DNA from: Misgurnus anguillicaudatus | Taxonomy: Eukaryota > Chordata > Actinopteri > Cypriniformes > Cobitidae | Length of the DNA stretch: 64,000 nucleotides | NCBI RefSeq assembly: GCF_027580225.2 | Contig: NW_027395283.1 | Coordinates: forward strand, 5,584,501 to 5,648,500 | Reading direction: 5' to 3' | In this document: in pieces, positions 44,616 to 57,044 of the stretch | Layout of the letters: each line of letters starts with the position of its first letter | How positions within the stretch are numbered: the stretch's first letter is position 1 | Notes under the pieces: generated by a model | What the model saw: only the letters and a program-made list of their open reading frames with translations | Databases searched by the model: none | What the model was told of the DNA's origin: nothing | Position numbers and translations under genes: made by a program

Positions 44616-44789
44616 GTTGAGTTCTTGTAATATCACATATAAAGGTTGTGCTGCTCTGACTTCAGCTCTGAGATCAAACCCATCACACCTGACACATCTG
44701 AATCTGTCTGATAATAAACTAAGAGATTCAGGAGTGAAGCTGATCTCTGATGTACTGAAGAATCCTGAATGTAAACTGAAGACACTGGA
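44616..44789 (+). CDS. NLR gene, LRR exon 1
   Basis: This 174-bp exon encodes 58 residues, two leucine-rich repeats of the ribonuclease-inhibitor type. It opens with the LSSCNIT block, has the core ALTSALRSNPSHLTHLNLS, and closes with SGVKLISDVLKNPECKLKTL. TTACAG precedes it and GTAAGA follows. It enters and leaves in phase 2, like the other LRR exons, so LRR exons can be added or lost without shifting the frame. LRR regions in this family are thought to bind ligands or hold the receptor inactive. It is the first LRR exon after the transposon-filled intron. Confidence 0.88.
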
Positions 44790-44952
44790 GTAAGATTGTG
44801 ATATGATGCTCAGACAAAAATCACACATAGATTATAATGAGACTATATAGAGATCATAACATCTGTAATGGATTTATAGGATTTTAATTCAATTTCTTTA
44901 TTTGGGAACTAAAGTTTCACTTAACATTCATCACAACATTTTAACTCTTACT

Positions 44953-46196
44953 TAGGGCTGGGTTTCTATTCAAATTTCATTAATCGATTCGATTCCGATT
45001 ATCAAGATCTTGAATCGATTATCATTGTTCGATTCGATCCGATCCGATCTTCGAGATTTAGATAAGTGTTTTTGAAAAAAGCCCGAAATGGTGCCAGATA
45101 TGGGTGGGTGGAATGACCAAAAATCTTTTCCACAGAATGAGTCATTTTATTTCACGGTAACTGTATATTTCATGATATACATGTTTTTCAGTTTATATTG
45201 TTTTTGGATTATAAAAATGTGCAGTTATTTGCCACCCACTATAGCTTTTAACTGCTCACCACAGTTTTAAAATATGGACAATTTAAAGTAAATAATGTTA
45301 AAGTGAAAATGCCCAGAGGATAACAACAAGTCTTGATAGACAGAATCTTGTTTTTAATTGAGTTATTAATTTTATAGACTATTGAAATATAGTATGCATA
45401 GTATTTTGTATTTATGCATACATTACATTAAAAATAGGCATTAAGTAAAATGAACAGGTATAAATATATGCACAAACCTACAGACAGAATAAATACCTGT
45501 ATATGAGAGTCGGAGCTCTAGATATAGATATTAAGACGGGTGCTATGATGTGATGAAGTCTGTTTTAAGGTCTTGACGCTCTTTACTTTCTATTACACAT
45601 TAACATTTGTGTCTCTTTCTCGTCTTTCTGATCAAAGATGTTTGTACTATAAGCAAATTAGGCGTCAAACTACATCGCTCCAGCAGCGCACGTGTCACTG
45701 ATATAAACACAAGTTTTGTCTTAGCTTGCTTAAAGTTCAGAAAACTTTACAACTATTAGCATTATGTGCAAGAATAACTCTTTATTTGGCGACCCGTTGC
45801 GCGCGCCTCAAGAAACCTCTGCCCGTGAGAGACCAGCTGCATGAGCACAGAGGGAGGGAGAGAGAGATTCGCTGGAGACCTGCGGTGGATTCACTGGCGC
45901 TTATTATAAAAATAACACAGATAACTCGTTCATTTGTTAAGAGTGGATTGTTTTACATATAGATCGCAGCTTTGAGCGTTTCTAGAGTTTTAAAAACAAC
46001 CGATTGGTTAACGTTCCTGACCGCTATGTTCGTTGTTTTAATGTCCTTCCACCTCGCACGCATGCGTGAATTCAATGACGCAGCAAGTTTAATTAATTAA
46101 TTATTAAATCGATTCTCTGAGTTAAGGATCGATCTTTAGAAATTAACATGAAAATCGATTCAGAATCGGTGAATCGATTTTTTCAACACAGCCCTA
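44953..46196. mobile_element. hAT MITE within an LRR intron
   Basis: The ends TAGGGCTGGGT and the complement of TAGGGCTGTGT are flanked by an exact 8-bp duplication CTCTTACT (44945-44952 and 46197-46204). ATCGATTCGATT repeats lie near both ends. The paralogous intron at 46616-47013 has the empty site (CTCTTAGC near 46775), confirming the borders. There is no transposase. Confidence 0.93.
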
Positions 46197-46438
46197 CTCT
46201 TACTGAATGTCACAGTAACAGAAATGTAATAGAAAATGTTTTAATGTGTGATTGGAGGAATTAACGGTTAATTTACTTTGAAATCTCACTGATGTGTTTC
46301 AGTAAAACACAAATACACATAATTAAAACTAAAATGAAAATGTCCATAAACACTAAATAATGACAGAAGAGAAACAAATTCAACTCACTGTAGATTTGAT
46401 CTGTGTGTGAACAAACTGTGTGTGTCTGTTCTGTACAG

Positions 46439-46615
46439 GCTGTGTATGTGTAATATCACAGATGAAGGTTGTGTTGCTCTGACTTCAGCTCTGAGATCAA
46501 ACCCATCACACCTGACACATCTGAATCTGTCTGATAATAATAATTTAAGAGATTCAGGAGTGAAGCGGATCTCTGATGTACTGAAGAATCCTAACTGTAA
46601 ACTGCAGATACTGAA
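46439..46615 (+). CDS. NLR gene, LRR exon 2
   Basis: This 177-bp exon encodes 59 residues with the same two-repeat layout as its neighbours: LCMCNITDEGC, ALTSALRSNPSHLTHLNLS, then SGVKRISDVLKNPNCKLQIL. It is one codon longer because an AAT triplet is repeated in the LSDNNN turn (positions about 46537-46545). GTACAG precedes it and GTAAGA follows. The flanking introns are near-identical to those around LRR exon 3, showing a recent tandem duplication. Confidence 0.9.
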
Positions 46616-47013
46616 GTAAGATTGTGATCTGATGCTCAGACAGAAATCACATATAGATTATAGTGAGACTATATAGAGATCATAACATCTGTAATGGATT
46701 TATAGGCTTTTAATTCAATATCTTTGTTTGATAACTAAAGTTTCACTTAACATTCATCACAACACTTTAACTCTTAGCGAAAGTCACAGTAAGAGAAATG
46801 TAAGAGAAAATGTTTTAATGTGTGATTGGTGGAATCAACAGTTCATTTACTTTTAAATCTCACTGATGTGTTTCAGTAAAACACAAATACACATAAATAA
46901 AACTAAAATGAAAATGTCCATGAACACTAAATGATGACAGGACGAGAAACAAATTCAACTTACTGTAGATTTGATCTGTGTGTGAACAAACTGTGTGTCT
47001 CTGTTCTCTACAG

Positions 47014-47187
47014 GTTGATGAGTTGTAATATCACAGATGAAGATTGTGTTGCTCTGACTTCAGCTCTAAGATCAAACCCATCACACCTGACACATCTGGA
47101 TCTGTCTGATAATAAACTAAGAGATTCAGGAGTGAAGCTGATCTCTGATGTACTAAAGAATCCTGACTGTAAACTGCAGATACTGGA
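47014..47187 (+). CDS. NLR gene, LRR exon 3
   Basis: This 174-bp exon encodes 58 residues of two LRRs (LMSCNITDEDC, ALTSALRSNPSHLTHLDLS, SGVKLISDVLKNPDCKLQIL). CTACAG precedes it and GTAAGA follows, both phase 2. It differs from LRR exon 2 at only a few codons. Variable positions such as the LCMC/LMSC start and the DEGC/DEDC change fall near the first repeat. Confidence 0.9.
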
Positions 47188-47554
47188 GTAAGATCATCTC
47201 TCTAAAAGTCACAGATGTACTGAGGTTTGGTTAAACATAAACTGTAGGGAAAAAACAAATACTAAAATGTAAAGAATATATAAAGTCAATGAGAGATCTG
47301 ATCAGTAAGCATATACATCAGCAGTGATATGAATAATTTTGAGACATCGATACATCATCAAAGTACTGCAGTGTTTCACCACAACACAACCTGTGCTGAT
47401 AAAAACAGAGCTAAAGCTTAAAATGTAAAAAAATAATTCTCCAATTAAAATAAATGATGTTGTGGTGATAGATTTCAGACACACACACATGCTCTCTCTC
47501 TCCTTCTCAAGCACACTCTCTCACGCACACACTCTCTCTCACACACGCGCACAT

Positions 47555-47555
<1 letters not shown>
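47188..47555. other. NLR intron, no gene
   Basis: Intronic sequence after LRR exon 3, ending in a TC/AC-rich run. No feature is supported. Confidence 0.5.
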
Positions 47556-47614
<59 letters not shown>

Positions 47615-47621
47615 ACACACA
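47556..47621. repeat. (AC)n microsatellite
   Basis: About 66 bp of AC dinucleotides with one AT interruption. Confidence 0.95.
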
Positions 47622-47785
47622 TAGGTATGACTACTACAGAGAGCATTTTTTATAGATTTTGGCAAATAAAATCAGCCACAAATGCAGAAAAAAGATATAA
47701 AAGGTTGTAACCTAATGCATGCACATGTACACACACACAGACACACATATGCTTCCCCTCTCACACACGCTCGCTTTCTCTCTCT

Positions 47786-47789
<4 letters not shown>

Positions 47790-47831
<42 letters not shown>
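47790..47831. repeat. (AC)n microsatellite
   Basis: About 42 bp of AC dinucleotides, immediately abutting a hAT-like left end. Confidence 0.95.
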
Positions 47832-47833
<2 letters not shown>

Positions 47834-49055
47834 GGCGGATTTAGCAAATTGGGGGCCCAAGGCGAAGGTACGTATGGGCCCCCCATCCGATCTATAAAAG
47901 TATTTTTTTACTCCAAAATGCAGATGGAAAGTGCAGCACTACACAAACCAATAGAGAATAAGTCAATGGGGCAAAAACAGCCACAAACTATAAATGTGGG
48001 AGAAATAATTTAAATCTGATGCTGCACAAAAGCTAGCAATGCATCAAAGCCAATGTTGTTACTAATCTTTCACATGCCCAAGACTGTGATAAAAGGTAAA
48101 AATATCCAGTCTACAATCCGCTGATTGGGTGATGCAAGGCGCTGTGGATGACAGCCAGCCGTGAGACTAGAAAGCTCTCAGAATATTGGCAGTGAACTCT
48201 GTCTCTGATCGGTGCACAGGGACAAAAATAAATAAATCGCCTAGATTAAAAGCACTGTACTGTATAATATTTTCATTGTAGCCTAATAGAAAACGCATTT
48301 TGGCACATCATTTCAACATGCTGCTATTTAGCCTAATACTAAATGCCAATTTCACTCTATTTTTTTAGCAAATAGATAGAAAGCTTGAATAAAGTAACAT
48401 GTCATTTACATTATAGGCTAAAAATGTTCCCATTTGTAGTTGTCCATAACAACCCCAAAAACTTACCTTGGTGGAATCCTTTACCAGAAACAATATTGAA
48501 CGGGTGCATATCAAGAGAGAACAGGTTCACACATGCAACCGTCAGCTTTGATTTTACATCCTGTAGTACTCTATTGGGATCTCGATGGACAAAAGTTGTC
48601 AAGGTGTTCGTGGAGGCTTGAGTTTTAGCAACACACTTGTGATGCACCATGTTAGACGTACCCGTCTTGTGGCTGTCATGAACATGTAAATTACATAGCA
48701 GGCAACACTTTTCAGACCTTCTATTTCCTTTGTTTTTAATTCTCCTTTTTTGAGTTTGTCACGCACCTCCTTTGCTGGCGTTGCCATCTCTGATAATAAC
48801 AAGCAGTCGATCTGCATAGACAGAATAGCCACATTACTGTCTGATGAAAATGTAACTCTTTCAAAGTGTGCTTGATTTTGTGGATGTAGGTATAGTCTGA
48901 TAACAATATTTAACAATGTACACATATATTTTTAATTTGATTGGTTCAGCCGCCCGCCACCTGCCCGAATTTAATTAAAATATTATTTTTCATCACGTCA
49001 TCCGCCCGATCCGTGGTTCATCTGACTCCAAGACTCCAAGGGCCAGTAGTGTAAA
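47830..49055 (-). mobile_element. Partial hAT element with transposase remnant
   Basis: CAGTGGCGGATTTAGCAAAT at 47830 is a hAT-type end next to GGGGGCCCAAGG. The matching other end was not found; the right border is a guess. A hAT transposase exon on the - strand (48467-48787) lies inside. Confidence 0.55.
48467..48787 (-). pseudogene. hAT transposase 5' exon (BED finger remnant)
   Basis: The - strand reading starts MATPAKEVRDKLKKGELKTK at 48787. In the adjacent frame it has a BED-like zinc-finger end (CLLCN ... GTSNMVHHKC), then CVNLFSLDMHPFNIVSGKGF, the block that follows the BED finger in hAT transposases. The exon ends at CAAG before GTAAGT (donor 48466-48461). A frameshift near 48690 breaks it, and no later transposase exons are present. 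Confidence 0.65.
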
Positions 49056-49879
<824 letters not shown>

Positions 49880-49943
49880 GCCTTATTACACTTACACATG
49901 ATACCTCATGAACTTGTAGCTTGGGACAGTTATTATCATTAGC

Positions 49944-50178
<235 letters not shown>

Positions 50179-50179
<1 letters not shown>

Positions 50180-51033
50180 CTCGTAATAAACTAGTAAATA
50201 CAAAACCATATATGTGTCATTTTGTTAAACATGCAATTTAAGAGCTGTCATGCATATATTCCCAACTCAGTGATTATAATACTTTACATTTAAGCAACAC
50301 TTGGCATATAAAATAATAAAAAGAGTTTAACATAACAAAAGGAGTATAAAATAACAAACCTCAGGTTTATATTGCTCCAAAGAATTACAGATAAAATTAG
50401 GTGTATTATTTGCATCTTACACAACAGTCTATAGACAATGTATAAAGACATGTTAGTTATAATTAGTTATGATTCATTTCAATTTCCTTCACAACGTGCA
50501 ACAAAACTCCTCTGTTAAAATGTCAGAAAATGTAGTTTGGTGTTTCTTTGATGAAATCATTGCTGATATTATTGTGTATGAAGAGTTTTTCTCCTCGTTG
50601 TGTTGTTTTTATAAAGATGATTAAAAACATTGATCCATCATTGACACTGACACACACATTAATAATGTTTTTATAGATTGAGTGAAATTGATCTTTAAAC
50701 ACTGTAACATCTTTAAATGTAAGATCAGAGTTATGTTATCTCCAGCTGATATTCCTCTTGTAATAGAGGAAGATTTTTACATCAAATACCTGATGAGAAT
50801 TATATGTGTGAATCATGAACTCAATAAAGATTTATGAAGAAATGTTCATGTGGTTTAGGACATCTAACACTAATAGTCAGCTGTGTGATGGATTTATTTG
50901 ACATTTAAACACACAGTGTCTCACAGTTACTGAGGGATTGAAAGAGGAACATTACATGAAGAGATTGAGGTTACAGATTTGTGTCAAACTTTGTAGTTTT
51001 GTATCATTCACATAAAGTCTCTGTTCTCTACAG
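50179..51033. other. NLR intron, no gene
   Basis: AT-rich sequence between the microsatellites and LRR exon 4. It ends in a good acceptor (CTCTACAG). Nothing else is supported. Confidence 0.5.
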
Positions 51034-51207
51034 GTTGAGGAGGTGTGATATCACAGATGACGGTTGTGTTGCTCTGACTTCAGCTCTGAGATCAAACCCA
51101 TCACACCTGAGAGAACTGAATCTGTCTCTTAATTATCTCACAGATTCAGGAGTGAAGCTGATCTCTGATCTAAAAGATGATCCACATTATAAACTAAAGA
51201 CAGTACT
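51034..51207 (+). CDS. NLR gene, LRR exon 4
   Basis: This 174-bp exon has the same opening (LRRCDITDDGC) and central block (ALTSALRSNPSHLRELNLS). Its second half is divergent: LNYLTDSGVKLISDLKDDPHYKLKTV. CTACAG precedes it and a GTGAGT donor follows, phase 2. It lies beyond the long AT/AC microsatellites and is the last LRR exon seen. The divergent end is usual for the final LRR exon of a series. Confidence 0.87.
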
Positions 51208-51497
51208 GTGAGTAGAGCTCATTTAAATAAATGTTTAAAGTAAACTCATGCAGTGTCATTTAAATCCTAGAATATAAATATTAGAAATAAATGTAAATTG
51301 ATCTGCTGCTGTTGTAGGCTGTGTATCCTTTAAACCCAACAAACAGAAAATATGAAGTGCACATGAAGAACACTTGATGCTTTGTCAGATCAACACAATA
51401 GGAATTCAACACAATGTCTGAGTCTGTTTACTAACTGTGATGTTGAGTTTGTTCACTCCAGGATTTAATACTGTGATCTTACTCTTCTTACACATTA
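51208..51497. other. NLR intron, no gene
   Basis: Sequence after LRR exon 4 up to the Harbinger element. No further LRR exon is visible. Confidence 0.5.
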
Positions 51498-52705
51498 TGG
51501 GCCCTATCTTGCACCCAGCGCAATTGACTTTGTCACTGACGCATGTATCATTTGTATTTTGCACCGGCGCACAGCGGGTTTTTCCCTCCACAGACGCACG
51601 TCGGCAAACTAGGGAATGAACTTGCGCTCCCTGGGCGGTCTCTTATGCTATTTTGCAGTTTCAAAAAACAATTGCGCTACTAACCAAAAAAAACTAGTCT
51701 AAAGTCAGTGCCGCGTTGCGCGTAGTTCATTATGCTATTTTAAGGGCGCATGCTTGACCATAATGTATAGCGTGCACAACGCGCATTGCTTATCTAATCT
51801 ACACAGATGCAACAGTTATATTTGCAAATTATAAATTGTTACAATACAAAATATAAGATAAGGGAAATCATTAAATCATAAATTGTTATGAAAATTTTAT
51901 ATTTATTAAATCATTGTGGTGAGCATTGTGGTGATAGTTTTTTATTTATTTTTTGTGGCAGCGTTAAAAAATTATCATGCGAATAACGATTAAAATATTT
52001 TCATAAGTTTGTTGTGTGACTGTATTACGTTTATTTTATGTAAATAATAATTTAAATGTTTTCACAAGAAACCTTAATGTATATGAACTTGATTTGTAAG
52101 TGTACTTTGGGGTTGGACTGCGTTTCTTGGCTTTCAGCGGTGAGGGTGAACGCAGCGATGTCCTCTGCTGGCGTCAGATCCCGTTATACGGCGTGCCCGA
52201 TTTATGCTGGCAAGCTTGGATTCCCCCGTCTCCTGACATCATTGTACCGCTTGCGGTACGTCCTGGCCAGCTGATAAGACAATTGCGGCTATTTCCTCCA
52301 ACGCCTGTTTAACCGACGCTGATTTGGGCGGGTTTCTCTCATCCCCATACAAAACAACTTCTCTGTCTTTGACTGCTTTTACAAGAACGTCGGTCTCCTC
52401 GGCTGTGAACCGCTCCTGGCGTGCGCCTGGTAAATCCGTCATAATAATAGCAACCCGCCATGGATCTTGCGCCCTTGTGTTTAAAGGGAATGTTGGATAG
52501 CGTTCTGATTGGTTTATTTGACGTTACGCCCAAACCACACCTATGAATAATGAACCTACTTCAGACCAACCCCTTATTGATTTGCGCCTGGCGCAAGACT
52601 CATTTCTCCCGCCGGGAAAATAGCAACAGCGCCCAAGATCCGCCCACAAAGTCACTTGCGCTTTGCGCTTCGCACTTGCGTTTCAGATCATTAAAATGGG
52701 GCCCC
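51498..52705 (-). mobile_element. Harbinger-type element with MYB-like remnant
   Basis: The ends TGGGCCCTATCTTG and the complement of GGGGCCCCATTTTAATG carry TTA on both sides (51495-51497 and 52706-52708). Subterminal TTGCGC/GCGCAA blocks are repeated near both ends. A MYB-like coding remnant lies on the - strand inside. The transposase gene is missing. Confidence 0.75.
52239..52442 (-). pseudogene. Harbinger MYB-like (SANT) protein fragment
   Basis: This 67-codon reading has RFTAEETDVLVKAVKDREVV, then YGDERNPPKSASVKQALEEIA. That is the MYB/SANT-like DNA-binding domain of the second protein of Harbinger elements, related to NAIF1. It normally brings the transposase to the nucleus and the ends. 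The start MTDLPGARQE is plausible as a true start. The C-terminal half is absent. Confidence 0.75.
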
Positions 52706-52708
52706 TTA

Positions 52709-53373
52709 TATGATGTTTGTTAATGGGGTTTGTTTGATAGGCCGACACCTCTATAGTTATGCACACTTGACTAGATGTTCATCTTAAACTCTTTTTATAA
52801 CAACTTGGTTTTTATTTCATGTTTTAAGCATTATTTATCAAATCATCAGAATACAGACAGAAATAACAACACAAACACAATATATACACAACAGATCAAC
52901 ACAAAGTACAGATGATAAATGATACAGATGAAGATTAGAAAAAAGAAGAGAAAGTCAACTCTTAAAATCTGATGGACACTTCACACAACTCTCTGTCGAG
53001 CTTTGACATTGATGCTGTTTCTCTTTATTTACACGACTGTCAACCTCCAGGACTTTTAAAATAAAGCATCACCTTCATTTTCTTACTGTTTGTGTGTGAA
53101 CTCATAAAACTGTCAGTGTGTCATTATATTATACTACATACATATCAATACATTCATCTCTTACATTGACATCAAATATTCAGAGGAAATAGATGAAATG
53201 TGTTTTTGTATTGTTGTATGTGTTGTATGTGTATGTGATAAACAGATTGTTGACATGTTTATTATGTTGAAGATTTCATTTCTATCACTGACTGACAGCA
53301 CTAATAGTTTGTTTTTCTATCTCTTCATCTGACACTGATGATGATCTCATATCTGATTGACTTTCTCTTTCAG
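52709..53373. other. Last NLR intron, no gene
   Basis: AT-rich sequence between the Harbinger element and the probable last exon. No B30.2 exon is present. Confidence 0.5.
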
Positions 53374-53398
53374 TGTTTGGCCTAAGAAACGACGGTAA
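53374..53398 (+). CDS. NLR gene, probable last coding exon
   Basis: After a pyrimidine-rich tract and TTTCAG, the phase-2 reading carried over from LRR exon 4 gives a short basic tail, VWPKKRR, and then a TAA at 53396-53398. The phase, the acceptor and the absence of another LRR or a B30.2 exon in the following few kilobases support a short terminal exon. Because it is only eight codons, chance is possible. Sequence after the stop would be 3' UTR and is interrupted by a hAT element at 53631. Confidence 0.5.
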
Positions 53399-53813
53399 AG
53401 ATGTCTGATCTTCAGTATGATCTGATGGTGAATAAGAAGACACAATAGTGACATCACTTCCTCTTAACTGTATGAGTTGATTATTCAGTACAGGATCTGA
53501 TCTGTAACTTTATCTAAATCTGACTTTGAAGTGTTGGAGGTAAATCTTCATCTTAACTCAGCTTCTGTCTACACATTTCCTATAAGAGCGATTTATCAGT
53601 CAGTGTAAGAGGAGCAAGAAATCTCATAGGCAGGGGCGAAAATCTCATCTAAATGTTGGGGGGGACAATAAACATAAAATTTTTCAAGAACAATTTTTGA
53701 AGGGGACACCAATAATACAGGCAAAATTGTACTTGCAAGGAAATGGGTACAGATAGAAAACGTTTCTCTTTCTCTATGAACGGACGCAAATTTAATTTTA
53801 ATACATATGAATG

Positions 53814-54913
53814 CAGAGGTGAAAAGAGTAATAAAATTTTCTACTTAAGTAAGAGTAAAGTTACTTTAATAATATTTTACTTAAGTAAAAGTAAAGTTAC
53901 TGGTCTAAAAATCTAAGTCATTTTAATTTTAAGAGTTACTTTTTTACAGCGGGGAGAGGTTTCTAGTATAGTTCACAAAGGAAGGATATATACATCTCAA
54001 ACTATGTTTTTAATTGTAAACATCTCTACAATTAAAGTGCAATAACAAATGTTAATAAAATAAAAAGCTTTTTTATAACTAAGAAACATTTGTGGAATTA
54101 TTTAATGAGTTTTACAGGTGAGTTATGCACTTTTGAAGCAAAAATAATATGAGGTCAGCAGCTAGTAAATACAATCATTATATGAAGGTTGTAATTGATG
54201 TATTGCTGGTAACATACATTATGTTATTAAACTATATACATAAATGAGCATATAATGAGATGAGTGCCATGGCTATACACTATACATCCTTTACACGTTT
54301 ATTAGCTCCCAGACCTGTGTACCTGATGTCTTTCAATCTCTCTCTCTCTCGCGCTCTCTCTCTATCTCTCTCTCTCTCTGCAATGTCTAATGATCTGCGC
54401 ATTCTCGAGGACGTTCTTAAATTGTTTGACTTGACGCGAAGCTGCTAGACCTCGGAAGATAATGCGCATGTATTAAAAACGCATCGTGCAAATTAGTGGT
54501 TAAAACCCGGTCGGCAATTCTCAAACTCCGTACTCAAGAGCATGAACCCTAATTGAATGAAACAATCGCTTTGCGTCAAAGGCCAGGGGTTTCTTTTGTA
54601 AGAATTGAATCGAGGGTCTGCATTAGCCCGCGCCTGTCTCGTCCCTCTCCATGGTTCTTTTTGCGCGTTCCGCCGCCCATCAATCAATCCTCCGACCGTG
54701 GCGCGTCTTTATCACCTTACTTTTATATTTATTTTTACTCAGTAACGGATATGATTTAATATGTAGCGAAGTAGCCTACAATACTTTAAACATACTTAAG
54801 TAAAAGTAAAGTACAGATTTTAAAAACTACTCAAAGTAAAAGTACACAAAAAACTCAGTTACAGCAAGGTGAGTAAATGTAATTTGTTACTTTCAGCCTC
54901 TGCCTCACCTCTG
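53814..54913. mobile_element. hAT MITE (ACTTAAGTAAAAGTAAAG family)
   Basis: The ends CAGAGGTGA and TCACCTCTG are perfect inverted repeats. The duplication is TATGAATG (53806-53813) and CATGAATG (54914-54921), one mismatch. Both ends carry ACTTAAGTAAAAGTAAAG-like repeats. A TC microsatellite is inside (54336-54379). Confidence 0.88.
54336..54379. repeat. (TC)n microsatellite
   Basis: About 44 bp of TC with GCGC and TATC interruptions. Confidence 0.9.
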
Positions 54914-55175
54914 CATGAATGCATAAAAATGTTTTCTTGATCGTTTATCTGCTTCTGTTCTCAGAAAACGAAATATGTTCATGTTTATATGTCAACATAG
55001 TCCAGTTTTAAAACATATGAGGATAAACTGATAAGTGATGGGAAACGTTGTATTGTATATAGCCAGGGCCAGATTAACACTTTGTTATACCCTGGGCAAC
55101 AATATTCAAGGGCCCCATCATCACGACCCCAGGATCACCATAATATGGTCATATACAGAATATATTACTGTATTA

Positions 55176-56441
55176 TAGAGCCCGACCGATTTATCGTTTT
55201 GCCGATTTTATCGACCGATATGAGCATGTCGCAGATATATCTGTATCGGCGTATAAGCCGCAGATATGAAGCCGATATGAACGTTCCTTGCTGAACACAT
55301 TAAATGCTTTTGAAAGATGTAAGTACTTGTTTGTCCAGCAGAGTGCGCCCTATTGGTTGCTAATGGCGACTCAGGTCACTCACTGTAGTGACACCAGCCA
55401 ATCCCCCACCCCCTTCACTTCAGTCAGTCAGTCTCTCAGTTCAGGTGGCGGCCGCGGCAGTCACGCGGTTTCTTCAAAACATTTTACACCTGGTATTAAG
55501 ACGCGCTTTGGTCGATTGGATTATAAGTGGACGAGAGAGACACATTCCTGTTTACATTTGGTGGTTTTAATCAGTCTTTTTTGTCCACTTGCGAGTTGTT
55601 TCAAACGCAAGCGGAAGAAATGACGCGAGGCGGAGAAAGGACGCACTTAAACTGACGCGCAGTCTGTGGGAGTACAGCTGCTTTTGCTGTTACCAAACAT
55701 GCTCATTTCAAAGCAATTGATTAAATAAGCTCGCGCAACTTTACACCCTTTCTTAAATAAAAGAGGCGGAGAGCAGACGCTTTAGTTTTATAAAAGTTTA
55801 AAGTCCCGGCAGAACACTGTGGGTTCGTGTTATAAAAAAGTTGTGCAGTACATTAAACATTAGCCTACATCAGTATGTTGTCAGTAAGTCAAGCATTGTT
55901 GTCTTAACGGTAAGTTTTTAATTAATTTGTGAAGTCCATAACTTACTCTTAAGCTAATAAACAATGACTTTATAAGTTTCCATTTTTTAAAATAAGCCCA
56001 ATATAACATTATTCTCGTTAAAACTGACAATGGTTTGTTATATGTATTTTGTTTTGTTTGTGTTTTAAAGTTATTTATAATAAGTCAAATTTACTGTTTT
56101 GTGCACTTATATCAGAATCATTTTGGATAATAAAGTTTATTGTTAACTTGTAAAACACACCTGCCTATATTACATACCTTTGTCACGTCATTTTAAGTGT
56201 TTGATCACCACATTTGTGGTGTGATCATTGCAAAAAAGTATTTATATATAGTATATTCTGTTAATGTATATAGTGTATTCTATGTACAGTACTGTAGTAG
56301 TATAATATACTGTAGTATATGTGTACTGTACTATAATATGCACATAATGAATATCGGCCGATATATCGTTATCGGTCTTTTTTTACTCTCTAATATCTGT
56401 ATCGGCATCGGCCCCAAAAAATGCATATCGGTCGGGCTCAA
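55176..56441. mobile_element. hAT MITE (CCGATATATCG family)
   Basis: The ends TAGAGCCCGACCGAT and the complement of TTGAGCCCGACCGAT are flanked by an exact 8-bp duplication CTGTATTA (55168-55175 and 56442-56449). CGGCCGATAT-like repeats lie near both ends. No transposase is seen. Confidence 0.9.
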
Positions 56442-57044
56442 CTGTATTATACAGTACATATACTCAATACTTCAAATTCTAACTGTCATCAGGTGTATTT
56501 TGATTTACAAATATTTAAATGCTCATACAAATGCACTACTATGTCCCCTATCAAAGACATTCACTCACATATGATGCTATGAAAACTAAACACATCTGAT
56601 CAGCATCTGTATAATCTCTGGGCTGTAAAAGTAAGCTGGCGGTGTAGAAAAGTCCTGGCTAACTTAGTTGTCCTCGTCGTTGACGGAATCTGACTTAACA
56701 GAACTTTTTAATTAATACACATTTAAGATGACCATGGATTAACTCTAATTTGCATAGTCATTGATATAAAAGCTTATTTTTTGCACATACAAGCATTGTC
56801 TAAAAATGAAAATAGGCTTTTATTAATTATTATTACAAGACCATCATATAGCCTAATAGAAGACACCCAAACCAAAGTGAAGAAAATGCTCTTTAATTTG
56901 CAAGTCTGAACTGAACATCAACGCAGACATGATTTCTCTCACAGAAGTTTAAGATCATATAGGCTACATCTTGAACGTAGATATATAAATTAACACAGGG
57001 AAAGTAAGTTTAACACTGTGAAGCACAAGCAAACATGCTGCAAG

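Larger units (their letters stand above)
44616..47013 (+). repeat. Tandemly duplicated LRR exon-intron units
   Basis: The unit from LRR exon 2 to LRR exon 3 is 575 bp. The unit from LRR exon 1 to exon 2 is 1823 bp, or about 571 bp once the hAT element at 44953-46196 and one 8-bp duplication are removed. The introns are nearly identical by eye (for example TATAGAGATCATAACATCTG and TTTAATGTGTGATTGG in both). This shows a recent tandem duplication of exon plus intron. Confidence 0.9.

Noticed and set aside
47462..47897. His-Thr-rich ORFs
   Set aside because: They translate the AC/TC repeats.
53399..53622. A B30.2 (SPRY) exon at the NLR 3' end
   Set aside because: No PRY or SPRY motif is readable in any frame here or elsewhere downstream.
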